From Stagnimonas sp965279705 (lineage in GTDB: Bacteria; Pseudomonadota; Gammaproteobacteria; Nevskiales; Nevskiaceae): a stretch of DNA of 64,000 bases. Positions 28,403 through 38,371 of this stretch are shown here, in pieces (the stretch's first letter is position 1; the number at the start of each line of letters is the position of its first letter). The stretch is from NCBI GenBank assembly GCA_965279705.1, contig OZ257257.1:3162001-3226000 (forward strand), in the 5' to 3' direction. The notes under the pieces were generated by a model. That model worked only from the letters and a program-made list of their open reading frames with translations, did no database searches and was not told the DNA's origin. The position numbers were made by a program, and so were the translations under genes.

Positions 28403-30901
28403 TCACTCGATCAAACGCTGCTCGCTCAATTTCTGCGCGGCGACGTCCGCCGCCGCAAACGGGAAGCGATGCCAGCGCTTCGCCGCGTATTCCTGCGTGA
28501 AGTCGGAATAGTGCGGATTGGCGGGGTCGGTGGACTGGCTGTAGGTGATAAAGCCCTCGGCCTGCACCTTGGCATCGGGACCGTTGCTGTCCCAGGTGAC
28601 GGTCTGGATGTAGCTGTTGCCGTAGTCGATGCGATAACCCGCGGCGGTGAGCGGCGGGGTGGAGACGATGGTGAAGGCACCCTCGCCTCCCGTGCCGCCG
28701 AAAACCGGGATGTCGGCTCCGGCGGCCGTCTTGTTCACACCCGAGAACTGCACTTCGCTCATCGGCGCATCGAAGGCAAAGCCGGCATCGGTGACGGCGG
28801 TGATCGCATCGGCAAATGCGGCTTGCACGGTGGGCAGCAGCACGTTGAAGCCATTTGGTGTGTTGACGGGATCGGCCGCTGAGAACGGCGTCGTCCACAT
28901 CAGCGGGGCCAGCGGATTGATCGGCAGACCGCCGGGAGCGGCGATGGCACGCCGCCAGAACTCGCGCCACAGATGCGCGCCGCGCGAATCGAGATTGGCC
29001 TTGCCGTCCCAGGCTTCGAGTGCGGCACAAGCAGCAGCCGTCTGCACCGGTCCGCCCTGGCCAATGACAACCGGCAGTGCACAAAGCGAAGCCACCACCG
29101 TATCGCGTGCCAGTTCAGCCGAATAGATGCTGCTTCCTAGCACGGTGTCTTGCAGCGTCTTCATGTTGAACCTGTTGCCGGGGCGGCCATCGCTGCCATC
29201 GAGCCGGCGCTGCACCTGCAAATTGGCCAGCCGCGTGCGCAATGAACGCGCCGACGCTTCGTCACCAATGATGCGGTTAAAGCCAGTGATCGGCTCAGCG
29301 GGATTGGTCAGCCAATAGCTGTCGTTAAAGTTGCCGACAAAGTCATCGCGTTCAAGCGTCGGCAGATTGGCTGCACCGAAGATGCCCGGCGCCGGCGCAT
29401 CGGCATCGGTCGCCCACTCGCAGGCGGCGCGCGAACCATCCAGCAGCGGCAAGCCCGGCGAGAGCTGGGCGAAGACTGTGGCGAGCGGCTGCGCGCTGCA
29501 CATCTGCACCTGCGCATCGGTGACATTGGGCACCACGGTGACGTCGGCGTAATAGGCTTTTTCGCCCGGCCCGCTGGCGATGGTATTGACCCAGGGCACG
29601 CCCAGAATGCTCTTCTGCAATGACTTGAATTCGGTAAGCGACTTTGCCTGATCCCACAGTGCGAACTGGTTAACGAGACGGTCGTTCTCGGCATTGGCAT
29701 CGCGCAGCGTGTAGGCCACGGCATTGGTCCACGGCAGGATGTTCAGGCCAGCAACCGTCAGGCCCATCATCGGCCCGAACTGACTGCGATACAGCGTGCG
29801 AGAAAGCTCCGTCATCGAGCCGTCGGCCTCTTTCACCTTGATGGTGTGCGGTGTGGCTTCGAGGTCACGCATGGCTCCGTCGTAGAGATATTGCAGCGGG
29901 TTGGCCGGGTTCATGGTGAGCTGATACAGCGTGAAGCGGAACGCGGTGGAGACCGTATGGCTCCACGCCAGCTTGTTGTTGAAGCCAATCAAAATCGCCG
30001 GCAGGCCGTAAAGCGAGCTGCCCATGATGTCCATGCGGCCGGGGACGGTGAGGTGGCTGATGTAGAGCCGCTCGGTGCCCGACCAGGGGAAGTGCGGATT
30101 GCCGAACACCATCGGCACGCCGCTCTCGGTGGCGTCCTTGCCCAGCGCATACATGTTGCTGCCGAAGGCACGTTCGGCATGATCGAAAAACTTGAGTGGG
30201 CCGGGGTCGCGCGCGAGTGCGGCCCTGACCTGTGCCGCGCTCGGTGCCGCTAGCGCAGCCGTTGCGGGTGGCTGCACCTTGCCAATATCGGCTGAGAACA
30301 CCGAGCTGGAGGCCAGGATCGAGAGACGGTAATAGCGGCGATACATGTCGACATCGCTAATCTCGAACAGCCACGGCGCGGCGCGGCAGGCGGCGTGACG
30401 GCCGGGGAAGCCACCGGCTTTCAGCTCGCGGATATAGCGGTTGTAGCCATCGGCAAAGCCCGTCGTCGCCAGCCGCAGCTCCGGCAGCGCCTTGGCGCGC
30501 AGGTTGTCCACCACCGCGGTGGTCGCCATCTGGCGCCAGAAGAAATCGCTGTCGACGTTGTTGGTGACGCTGTCGTTGGCGGGGATGCTGTAGGTGCCGT
30601 CACGGCCGAGGAACTCCGCACGTCGCCCCTGGATGGTGACGAAGTCGTCCTGCATCACGCAGAGATTGTCCTCGGCAAACGCATAGCCCAGGCCGTAGCC
30701 CATGCTGCCGAAATCTTCATTGCGATTGGCTTTGACGTGCGGGATGCCCAGCGCCGTGCGCGTCAGCTGCACATCGTATTTGGCGGTGGGATTGCTCGCG
30801 CCGCCGCCGGGATTGCTGCCAAGCAGCGGTTCGCTGTTGCCACATTGCGCGAGGGCGAACGGCAGGACGAGAGCGGCAGTGAGCCGCAGCAGGATATGCA
30901 T
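28403..30901 (-). CDS. penicillin/AHL acylase family Ntn-hydrolase
   Basis: 832 residues. An export signal covers about residues 1-20 and ends in ALAQC, an atypical lipobox. The precursor has an alpha chain, a spacer, and a beta chain that begins at the nucleophile S248 in AFGSNMYALG. Conserved parts include YGLGYAFAEDNLCVMQDD, NPHFPWSGTERLY and YGLPAILIGFNNKLAWSHTV. Members hydrolyse penicillins, N-acyl-homoserine lactones or other N-acyl amides in the periplasm or outside the membrane. The substrate cannot be read from sequence. The gene stops 34 bp before the CopL-like gene. Confidence 0.9.
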   Translation of the reverse strand: MHILLRLTAALVLPFALAQCGNSEPLLGSNPGGGASNPTAKYDVQLTRTALGIPHVKANRNEDFGSMGYGLGYAFAEDNLCVMQDDFVTIQGRRAEFLGRDGTYSIPANDSVTNNVDSDFFWRQMATTAVVDNLRAKALPELRLATTGFADGYNRYIRELKAGGFPGRHAACRAAPWLFEISDVDMYRRYYRLSILASSSVFSADIGKVQPPATAALAAPSAAQVRAALARDPGPLKFFDHAERAFGSNMYALGKDATESGVPMVFGNPHFPWSGTERLYISHLTVPGRMDIMGSSLYGLPAILIGFNNKLAWSHTVSTAFRFTLYQLTMNPANPLQYLYDGAMRDLEATPHTIKVKEADGSMTELSRTLYRSQFGPMMGLTVAGLNILPWTNAVAYTLRDANAENDRLVNQFALWDQAKSLTEFKSLQKSILGVPWVNTIASGPGEKAYYADVTVVPNVTDAQVQMCSAQPLATVFAQLSPGLPLLDGSRAACEWATDADAPAPGIFGAANLPTLERDDFVGNFNDSYWLTNPAEPITGFNRIIGDEASARSLRTRLANLQVQRRLDGSDGRPGNRFNMKTLQDTVLGSSIYSAELARDTVVASLCALPVVIGQGGPVQTAAACAALEAWDGKANLDSRGAHLWREFWRRAIAAPGGLPINPLAPLMWTTPFSAADPVNTPNGFNVLLPTVQAAFADAITAVTDAGFAFDAPMSEVQFSGVNKTAAGADIPVFGGTGGEGAFTIVSTPPLTAAGYRIDYGNSYIQTVTWDSNGPDAKVQAEGFITYSQSTDPANPHYSDFTQEYAAKRWHRFPFAAADVAAQKLSEQRLIE

Positions 30902-31101
30902 CAGGGTTCTCCTCAGCGGCTTCTTTGAGCCGAGATCAGTTGTGCCAAGACTCTACGCGCTGCATGGATGCTTCGATGTGCCCGGCGCACTTACTAGGGC
31001 GTATTTCCTACCTTCTGCGCGTCGGCGCTATACCGATGGTTCCTCTTGTAGGTTGGGCACCGTAATAGCCTCTCCACACTATTCAAAGCTGACGTTGCGA
31101 T

Positions 31102-32124
31102 CTACAAGCCAACTCTTTTTCGGTGCATGCCCAAGGCCGCGACACTCGGTCTCTTTGCCACATCCGTGGGCAGTCGTATGGGTTTACCGTGCAAATCTCC
31201 GTAACTTGAATCTTTCAACACCGGCGAGATGATTAGAGTGCTTTTCACCTGATTGATAGTGATCAGACCAGCATCGAAAAGAGTGTGGATATCGGCACGT
31301 AAGAGCAGACCATTGGTGACGTGATTTGTATTCGGGCCAAGATACGGAACGATGTGGGCAGCCTCCAACACCTGAACTGTCTCGCAATCACTGACCGCAC
31401 ATCGCCGCTCATAAGCGTCCAATAAACTACGCCGAAATGCCGGTTGCCCTTGGCGCAATACGGTAGCTGTAAGCGTTTTTCTACGAGCATCTTCAATACT
31501 CAAGGGATCGAACGCCGCAAGATTTTCGAGATCAGCAGCAATACGCGCCAGCTCGGCTTCATTACCTGCATTTGCAGCTGAACTTGCAGCAATATGCTCA
31601 AGACCGGGCTGATCAGCATTTGAGACTAATTGCGAGCTCTGCTTTACAGCTTGTTCAAACGACAGGTCTCCTCCCTTCCGACGCTCAATATCTGCGCTCC
31701 TCACACCAAGACTGTTCACGCCAATTTTCCACTCATTGGCAATTGTCCTCATCAGGATTTCTAACGCTGGGGTGCCACCCATGACTCGATAACAAAGAGC
31801 AATTGGGTGCTTTTCGGATATTTTTCGATCAATCGGGAACCCTCGAAATCCACTGTGCGGCGTGAAGTCCGATTTTTGTCCAGACCACAAGCTAAATGAA
31901 TGACCATCGCAAATCTCGTGATTAAATTCCTCCTGGCGAACACAAACCTTAAATCCTTCTTCTAGGTATTTTTTATTCTTAACTATGTAAAGAATATTTT
32001 TCGCAGACTCACAATTGAACTTAAGCAATTTTCCATTTTCGTCATTTCCGTTTTTTTTCACATGAACTTTGAAGTTTTCTTTTTTTGCAATCTCAATAAT
32101 GTCACTACGACATTTATCATCCAT
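31102..32124 (-). CDS. HNH endonuclease with novel N-terminal region
   Basis: 340 residues. The C-terminal part (about 225-295) is an HNH domain: C242 and C247 frame the first zinc-like pair, then LEAAHIVPYLG with catalytic H257, NHVTNGLLLRADIH with H268, N271 and H280, and LFDAGLITI. The N-terminal half (1-200) is lysine-rich and unrecognised; its DNA is strikingly AT-rich (31940-32120) compared with the rest of the window. The gene starts 2 bp after the helicase-nuclease stop codon, so the pair is co-transcribed. DNA cleavage in a defence or mobile-element context is inferred. Confidence 0.82.
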   Translation of the reverse strand: MDDKCRSDIIEIAKKENFKVHVKKNGNDENGKLLKFNCESAKNILYIVKNKKYLEEGFKVCVRQEEFNHEICDGHSFSLWSGQKSDFTPHSGFRGFPIDRKISEKHPIALCYRVMGGTPALEILMRTIANEWKIGVNSLGVRSADIERRKGGDLSFEQAVKQSSQLVSNADQPGLEHIAASSAANAGNEAELARIAADLENLAAFDPLSIEDARRKTLTATVLRQGQPAFRRSLLDAYERRCAVSDCETVQVLEAAHIVPYLGPNTNHVTNGLLLRADIHTLFDAGLITINQVKSTLIISPVLKDSSYGDLHGKPIRLPTDVAKRPSVAALGMHRKRVGL

Positions 32125-32126
32125 AA

Positions 32127-35100
32127 CTAACCCCTTTTATCTGTTGATTTATTTACATTGATTGCATGACACAAGGTGCTCACAAGTTCCATCTCTTTGC
32201 CGGTGGCACATGGAATATCCGCAAGATCAGGACAAGCAACCAAAAGCGCCAAAGAGCGTGCTCTTGAAATCGCGACATTGAGCCGATTCTTGCTGAAGAG
32301 AAATTCGATGTGCCGTGGCATTGAGTCCGCATTTGAGGTCGTCATCGAGACGATCACCACCTCGGCCTCCTGCCCTTGAAACTTGTCCACGGTGCCCACT
32401 CGCGCGCCTTCCGGCAGATGCCGCTTCAGCAGGTTGACCTGCATGTTGTAGGGGGCGACCACCAAGATGTTCTCTGGCGTCATCTCGTACTCGTCGCCAT
32501 TTCGATCTTGATACCGCTGTTGCAGGAGGCTGGTGTAAAGCGCGGCCACCACGATGGCCTCCTCCTCGCTTTTCTGGGCACAGCCATCATGCACAACGGG
32601 CACAAAGCGCAGCCCTGTCGCTTGTAGCGTTGGATGTGCCCCGTGCCCCAGTATCAGTCGCTGGTTCGCGTTCTTCGGTTCGGGTAGCAGACGGCCTTCG
32701 TAGACCGCATTGGAGATAAAGCGGCAGACATCGGGATGCATGCGCCAGGTGGTGGCGAGAAAAATGCCGCGATCCGGTGGGATGGTGGCGCGCCCTTGCA
32801 GCAGGTAGTCCAGCGACGAAAGACCCGAATCACCAGGGTGGGTGCCCTGCACAGGCTGCCCAAGCTGCATCTGGTCACCGAGCAACACGATGTTATGCGC
32901 GCTAGTCGCCATCGCCAGCAGATTGGCGGTTGCCACCTGGCCTGCTTCGTCTACAAAAAGATAGTCGAGAGCGCACTCCATGCTGGGGTCGGCAAACATC
33001 CACGCAGTGCCAGCGAAGAGTTGGAACTCTTTGATGTCCAACGCCGCGATCACATCTTGAGCGTTGTTGGCGCAGTCGATGTAACTGCCGTCGAACTCCG
33101 ACCCCTTGGTCTGCGATGACTTGTAGACACCGCAAAACTCAAGCCCGAGTTCATCCGCCCGCTTCTCAACCGCATGCAGCAGGTTGTGAATGGCCTTGTG
33201 ACTATTAGACGACACGCCAACGCGATACCCACGTTTGAGCAGCTCGGCGATGAGATGCGAGCCGGTATACGTCTTGCCAGAGCCGGGCGGCCCTTGGATG
33301 AAAAGTGTGCTGCGATCCATCGCCAGCACGGCATCAATGATTTGCGCTATGTCGCCCGCCGCATCGACGACCGGCGTGCCGGGTATACGCGCTGTAAGCC
33401 GCGGAACTGTTCTGCGTAAAAAATCGAAGGTGGCGATGAAACGATGGTCGCCAGCGATCAAACCATCGGCGATGCGGAACAAGGCTTCCGTCAGAACATC
33501 CGTTTTGAGCGGGCCACCGAGTGAGATCGATATGTTCTCCGGCACTTCTGTGTTCAGGGCAAGCGACAAATCGATGTGGCGTCGATCCTCATCAATGGCG
33601 AAGACGCTACCGAGCCCTTTGCTGGTATCGGTTCTCAAAATACTGTCGCCTTTGCGAATCTTGAAGTCTTGCTCCGGGTAGCGGTAACGCACAATTTTTC
33701 TATTCGGTGCGATTGATGGCTCAGGATCATCTTTTTCGATCCGCTGTAATCCAGCGATGCACTCGGCATCGTCCATCAGCTCTTCAACCGACATGTCGCA
33801 GCGGGAAAATATCGACCACCATCCGGGTTTGGCGGCACGGCGGTGGAAGTCCAGAAGTTGGAACATCAGCTCCCGCAGACAGTCATCGGCCGTCCACTGT
33901 TCTCGCGCTTCAGGCAAGCGTGCGAGCAACTTTTCCTCGTAGTCTGCCAAGCGCGCTTCATGTGCTTTGATCTTGTCGCTTTTGACTGCGGCAGATTCAG
34001 CAATTGCATCATCTGGTTTTGATGACGCCTGCGGCTTCAAGCCTGCAAGCCACTCACGCAACAGATGCGTGGAGCGGCAATCGTCCTCGTTGTAGTCGCG
34101 AATATTCTTGAGCAGCGTCTCGTCGCGAGTGCGTCTCCATTTCTCGTAGTAGACGATGCTGGCACCTGCACTGGTAACGTCACCGGCTCGCTTGGGCATG
34201 TAAAACGTTTCAAGATTCTTGATTGAATAGCGTGGCTCTGAAACACGCACGGCCTCACGGACAACCTGATAGAGATCGACAAAACGCTTCTGTCGAAGCA
34301 GTTGATCGACTTCGGCCTCCCGCGTACCGTGCACTGACATCAAGCGCTTGAGGGCAGTCGGCTCATAGTGGGCGTAGTGATAAATGTGCGCGTTCGGATG
34401 CAGAACCAGATGTGCGGTGACGTAATCGATGAAACTGCAGAAGGCGATTTTTTCCGCGCTGCGGTCATGCGCCCAGAAGTCGCGGAATACCGCTACGCCA
34501 CTCTCAATTGAGTAGACGCCGAATAGATATTCCAGCCCGCCTTCAATCAGCGGATCACCCTCCATATCAAAGAAAAGATCACCCGCGTCGGCGGCTGGCA
34601 TTCGTTCGAGGCCTGCCCCCGTGACAGGTGTGAGCATTTGAAACTGATCTTTCCCCGTCTTTTGCTTTTTGAGTTGCAGCGCAGCCTGCGCACGCAGGCG
34701 ATGCAGCGTATCGGGCAGCATCTTCGGCAGCGCTGCTTTTGGCGATATCGTTGCAAGCTGCGCGAGCGTTTGAATGCCATTTTTGTTCAGCCGCTTGATC
34801 TGCACCTTGTTGATATTGGCAACCCGATTCAGGTGGTCGCCCTGCTGCCATTCGGCCTTGCAGCGATCTCGCCAGTGGCAATAGGTGCAAGCCTCGCATT
34901 GCTCCGGCTTCACCGGCAGCGGTGCGGCGACATAAGCCTCAAACCGCTGTTTGAGACGCTGGTAATAATGCGAGAAATCAGCAACTCGAAAACTGTGCTC
35001 TGCACCATTGCCCATCACCAGATGCATATTTTCAGGCAGGTGCCCCAGTATCGGCAGCATCAGCTCTGAATAGAACACGAGCTGGATGATGAATTTTGGT

Positions 35101-35519
35101 TTTGGAAAGTGGGCCAGCTTGGTATCGATGACCTCGTAGCTCCAATCCCCCAACAACGACGGCGCTTCAACGCGGCGCAGGAAGTCGGCATAACCCATGT
35201 GCTGACCATCGGCGAGGGCCGCCTGAAAAATGATCTGGGCACCAGAAACCATCGCAGCGCGGGTGGTAGCCAGCTTGTTTTTATCCGGGCCGTCCTTGGG
35301 GATTTCTACCAAGCTAAGGCCTGAATTGCGCAGTGACTGCAGATAGGCTTCTTCGTGCGCAAATCCCTTGTCTTGAATCAACTCGACCTGCTCATCTGTT
35401 TTCGCTTTTATGAGCGGCGTCTCCAGATCAACAAGATCAAGATGGGTGCGATAGGAACACCCCATGAAGGCAACCAGATCGGACGCTGAATACGTTGTTT
35501 TTGCCCCGCGCTTCTTCAT
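32127..35519 (-). CDS. Cas4/RecB-like nuclease + RNase H-like exonuclease + SF1 helicase fusion (TM0106 family type)
   Basis: 1130 residues in three parts. Residues 1-225: RecB/Cas4-like PD-(D/E)XK nuclease, with D112 (GYADFL), D132-x-K134 (EVIDTK), Q146-Y150 (QLVFY) and iron-sulfur-type cysteines C21, C208, C211, C214, C220. Residues 310-495: RNase H-like 3'-5' exonuclease with D318/E320 (FFDMEGDPL) and YNEDDC (476-481). Residues 720-1110: SF1 helicase of the Dna2/Upf1 type, Walker A GPPGSGKT (743-750), DEAGQ (857-861), GDQMQLGQP, TVDKFQGQE (1043-1051), and NVAISRAR (1081-1088). All catalytic motifs look intact. It probably unwinds and degrades DNA, or RNA. AAAGGGA precedes the ATG. Confidence 0.88.
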   Translation of the reverse strand: MKKRGAKTTYSASDLVAFMGCSYRTHLDLVDLETPLIKAKTDEQVELIQDKGFAHEEAYLQSLRNSGLSLVEIPKDGPDKNKLATTRAAMVSGAQIIFQAALADGQHMGYADFLRRVEAPSLLGDWSYEVIDTKLAHFPKPKFIIQLVFYSELMLPILGHLPENMHLVMGNGAEHSFRVADFSHYYQRLKQRFEAYVAAPLPVKPEQCEACTYCHWRDRCKAEWQQGDHLNRVANINKVQIKRLNKNGIQTLAQLATISPKAALPKMLPDTLHRLRAQAALQLKKQKTGKDQFQMLTPVTGAGLERMPAADAGDLFFDMEGDPLIEGGLEYLFGVYSIESGVAVFRDFWAHDRSAEKIAFCSFIDYVTAHLVLHPNAHIYHYAHYEPTALKRLMSVHGTREAEVDQLLRQKRFVDLYQVVREAVRVSEPRYSIKNLETFYMPKRAGDVTSAGASIVYYEKWRRTRDETLLKNIRDYNEDDCRSTHLLREWLAGLKPQASSKPDDAIAESAAVKSDKIKAHEARLADYEEKLLARLPEAREQWTADDCLRELMFQLLDFHRRAAKPGWWSIFSRCDMSVEELMDDAECIAGLQRIEKDDPEPSIAPNRKIVRYRYPEQDFKIRKGDSILRTDTSKGLGSVFAIDEDRRHIDLSLALNTEVPENISISLGGPLKTDVLTEALFRIADGLIAGDHRFIATFDFLRRTVPRLTARIPGTPVVDAAGDIAQIIDAVLAMDRSTLFIQGPPGSGKTYTGSHLIAELLKRGYRVGVSSNSHKAIHNLLHAVEKRADELGLEFCGVYKSSQTKGSEFDGSYIDCANNAQDVIAALDIKEFQLFAGTAWMFADPSMECALDYLFVDEAGQVATANLLAMATSAHNIVLLGDQMQLGQPVQGTHPGDSGLSSLDYLLQGRATIPPDRGIFLATTWRMHPDVCRFISNAVYEGRLLPEPKNANQRLILGHGAHPTLQATGLRFVPVVHDGCAQKSEEEAIVVAALYTSLLQQRYQDRNGDEYEMTPENILVVAPYNMQVNLLKRHLPEGARVGTVDKFQGQEAEVVIVSMTTSNADSMPRHIEFLFSKNRLNVAISRARSLALLVACPDLADIPCATGKEMELVSTLCHAINVNKSTDKRG

Positions 35520-35723
35520 GGCTGATCCCTTTCATTTATTTTTATTCGTAACCACCATTACGCCGATGCCCTCTGCATGGAGAGAGATGCGCAATTGAAG
35601 GGGATCGTATCCGCCCAAGATAGGCAGCGAGGGACTTGAGGCAATTCCGCCTAAAAAACAGCTCTGCGCGGCAAATAATTCAGGGATTTTCAGCAGCGCT
35701 TTGTACTGAAAGCCTTGCCGGAA

Positions 35724-37016
35724 TCAGGGCAAAACGATCCTCACCTCAAGCCCGCCGCCCTCGCGGTTGGCCAGTACCAAGCGCCCCTCATGGGCCTCGA
35801 TGATCTCGCGGCAGAGCGTCAGGCCCAGGCCAGTGCCTTCGCTCTTGGTGGAGTAGAACGGCAGCAGCGCATTGGCGAGCACCGTCTCGCTCATGCCAGG
35901 GCCGCGGTCTTCCACGCGCAGCACAAAGCCGTTGCCCTGTGTCTGCACTGATAACGTCACGCCATCGGCCGGGCCACCGGCTTCATGCGCGTTCTTCAGA
36001 AGATTGATGAGCACCTGCTGTAACTGCGCGGGGTCGAATCGTGCGTTGCGCGCTGGCAGAGGCGAGGTCAGCGTGAACACCGCCATGCCGCGTAGCCCGT
36101 CCACGAATGGCTGCCATTGCACGTCTTCGAGACGCGGACGCGGCAGCTTGGCGAACTTGGCGTAGTCCTCCAGGAAGAGTTTCAGCCGCTGGGTGCGGTC
36201 GTCGATGGTGTCGAACACCAGCGGCAGCCGCGAGGTGTCGCCGCGCTCCAGCATCAGCCGACCGCTGTGCGCCATGGAGGCGATGGGGGCGAGCGAGTTG
36301 TTGAGTTCGTGGCTGATGACGCGGATGACTTTCTTCCAGCTCTCCAGCTCCTGCCGGTTCAGTTCGCGCGTGAGTCGCTTGAACAGGTGCAGATGATGCT
36401 CGCGGGTGTTGAGCGTGAAGCGGTTGTGGGTGACGTGATACACCTCGGGCTCTTCGCCGCCTGCGATGGTGTAGAGCCCGTCGGCGCTGGTCAGTGCGGC
36501 TTCGCGCAGGCTCTCGGGCACGCCGTCGAGCAGGGTCGAGAAAGTCGCACCCTCCATCTTTCTGCCCTCATGGAAGAGCTTGCGGGCGGCGGTGTTGGCG
36601 TAGAGCACAGCATCACTGGCGTTGGTGAGCACCAGCGCCCAGGGCGTACTTTGAATCACCGTATCGAGTAGCAGCTCGCGCTGGAACAGCTCCTGTCGCT
36701 CGCGACGCAGCACGTCGCCGATGCGGTTGTAGAGCCGCGCCAGCTCGCCCAGTTCGTCCTTTCGGTCGGCAACGATGGAGAGCGAGAAATCGCCATCGCG
36801 AAAACCCGCCACGCCATCGCGCAGCACACGCAGGTAGCGGTTGATGGGCGCCATCACGCGGCGCAGCACCAGCAGACTGAGCGGCAGCAGCAGCAGCAGC
36901 GAAAACACCACCGCATGAAACGCGCTGATATCGAAGCGGCTGATGGCCGTACTGACGCTCACACAAAGCGCGACGATCAGCGCCAGCAGAATCGTCAGCC
37001 GCGCTTCGAGGCTCAT
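35724..37016 (-). CDS. sensor histidine kinase (NtrY-like)
   Basis: 430 residues. Two N-terminal membrane helices (8-25, 34-53), a HAMP linker (to about 108), a PAS-like domain (115-210), a dimerisation domain with phospho-accepting H236 (VISHELNNSLAP), and an ATPase domain with DRGPGM and the GTGLGLTLCREI G-box. Its start overlaps the stop of the sigma-54 regulator gene by 4 bp, so the two form a two-component pair. It is the last gene of the ABC-export operon. What it senses is unknown; the short periplasmic segment suggests a membrane signal. Confidence 0.9.
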   Translation of the reverse strand: MSLEARLTILLALIVALCVSVSTAISRFDISAFHAVVFSLLLLLPLSLLVLRRVMAPINRYLRVLRDGVAGFRDGDFSLSIVADRKDELGELARLYNRIGDVLRRERQELFQRELLLDTVIQSTPWALVLTNASDAVLYANTAARKLFHEGRKMEGATFSTLLDGVPESLREAALTSADGLYTIAGGEEPEVYHVTHNRFTLNTREHHLHLFKRLTRELNRQELESWKKVIRVISHELNNSLAPIASMAHSGRLMLERGDTSRLPLVFDTIDDRTQRLKLFLEDYAKFAKLPRPRLEDVQWQPFVDGLRGMAVFTLTSPLPARNARFDPAQLQQVLINLLKNAHEAGGPADGVTLSVQTQGNGFVLRVEDRGPGMSETVLANALLPFYSTKSEGTGLGLTLCREIIEAHEGRLVLANREGGGLEVRIVLP

Positions 37017-38353
37017 GCGCTCGCCAAACCAAACTTCTCCATGCGCCGATACAAGGCCTGGCGCGACAAGCCCAGCTCGCGCGCGGCGATGGCGATAACG
37101 CCCTGCGCGCCATCCAGCGCGCGCTGGATGCTGTCGCGATCGGGTTCGTTCGTCGCAGCCTCAGGCACTGTCGCGCCACGTTGCAGACCGAGGTCGGCAG
37201 GCTGAATGGCTTCACCAGCCGCAAGCAGACAGGCGCGTCGCACGCTGTTCTGCAACTCGCGCACATTGCCCGGCCAGTGGTGCGCCATCAGCGCCCGCTC
37301 GGCTTCGGGGCTGAAGCTGTGGGCACCATCGAGAAACGCCCGCGCCGTCGGCAGCACGTCGTCGCGACGCGAGGCCAGCGGCGGCACGTTCAACTCGATC
37401 ACGTTCAAGCGGTAATACAAATCCTCGCGGAAGGTACCGGCGCGGATGCACGCGCGCAGGTCGGCATTGGTGGCGCTGATGACGCGCACCTTGACCTGTC
37501 GCGTCTTGGTGCTGCCGAGGCGCTCGAACTGGCCGGTCTGCAACACGCGCAGCAACTTCACCTGCCCTTCGAGCGAGAGCGTGCCGAGTTCATCCAAAAA
37601 GAGCGTGCCGCCATCGGCCGCCTCGAAGCGCCCTTCGCGCGCCTTGTTGCTGGCCCCGGTGTAGGCACCGGGCTCGGCACCGAACAGCTCCGCACTCATC
37701 AGCTCGGCCGGTAATGCGCCAACGTTGACGCGGATGAACGGCCCTTCGCTCAAGGGCGAATTGGCCTGGATGATCTCGGCGATCTTCTCCTTGCCCGCAC
37801 CGTTCGGCCCGGTGATGAGCACCGGCACATCGGCACGTGCGACGCGGGTAGCGAGCGACACCGTCTCGTGCATCGCGTCGCTCTCGTAGACCATGCCACA
37901 GAGGTCGAAGGCGCCGGCCACTTTCTGCCGCACCACGCGCCGCGCCGACTTGAGCTGCTGGTTTTCGCGCGTCGCCGAACCCAGCTTCAAGAGGTTATGG
38001 ATGGTCGTCAGCAGCTTGCGGTCGTCCCAGGGCTTGCCGAGGTAGTCGGCGGCACCTTCCTTCATCAAGGCGACGGCCGTCTCCACACTCGTCCACGCGG
38101 TGAGCAGGATGATGGGTATGTCCGGTTCGCGCGCGCGGATGGCGCGGAACAGTTCAACGCCCTCCTCGCCCGAGGTGGTGTCGCGATGGAAGTTCATGTC
38201 CTGCACAACGAGATCAATGTTGTGCTCGTCGAGCAGCCGCAGCGCCTCGTCGGGTGACTCCGCGACAAAAGCCTTGAGGCCATGCAGCGAGAACAGCAAA
38301 TCCAACGCCGTGCAGACGGCGCTGTTGTCATCGACGATCAGGACAGTGGACAT
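37013..38353 (-). CDS. sigma-54-dependent response regulator
   Basis: 446 residues: receiver domain with D8, D9 and phospho-acceptor D52; AAA+ domain (about 155-385) with Walker A GPNGAGKE (182-189), GAYTGA (229-234, the sigma-54 contact loop, Phe replaced by Tyr), and Walker B GGTLFLDELG; C-terminal Fis-type helix-turn-helix (about 400-446, ELGLSRQALYRRMEKFGL). It activates sigma-54 promoters when phosphorylated, presumably by the overlapping kinase. A strong sigma-54 promoter lies at the head of this same operon, so autoregulation is likely. Confidence 0.92.
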   Translation of the reverse strand: MSTVLIVDDNSAVCTALDLLFSLHGLKAFVAESPDEALRLLDEHNIDLVVQDMNFHRDTTSGEEGVELFRAIRAREPDIPIILLTAWTSVETAVALMKEGAADYLGKPWDDRKLLTTIHNLLKLGSATRENQQLKSARRVVRQKVAGAFDLCGMVYESDAMHETVSLATRVARADVPVLITGPNGAGKEKIAEIIQANSPLSEGPFIRVNVGALPAELMSAELFGAEPGAYTGASNKAREGRFEAADGGTLFLDELGTLSLEGQVKLLRVLQTGQFERLGSTKTRQVKVRVISATNADLRACIRAGTFREDLYYRLNVIELNVPPLASRRDDVLPTARAFLDGAHSFSPEAERALMAHHWPGNVRELQNSVRRACLLAAGEAIQPADLGLQRGATVPEAATNEPDRDSIQRALDGAQGVIAIAARELGLSRQALYRRMEKFGLASA

Positions 38354-38371
38354 GGGAGCACGGAAAAATGG

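Noticed and set aside
30902..31101. The 200-bp gap between the acylase and HNH genes as a possible attachment site or RNA gene
   Set aside because: I found no direct repeats, terminator or structured RNA in it; the boundary of the island cannot be set from this window.
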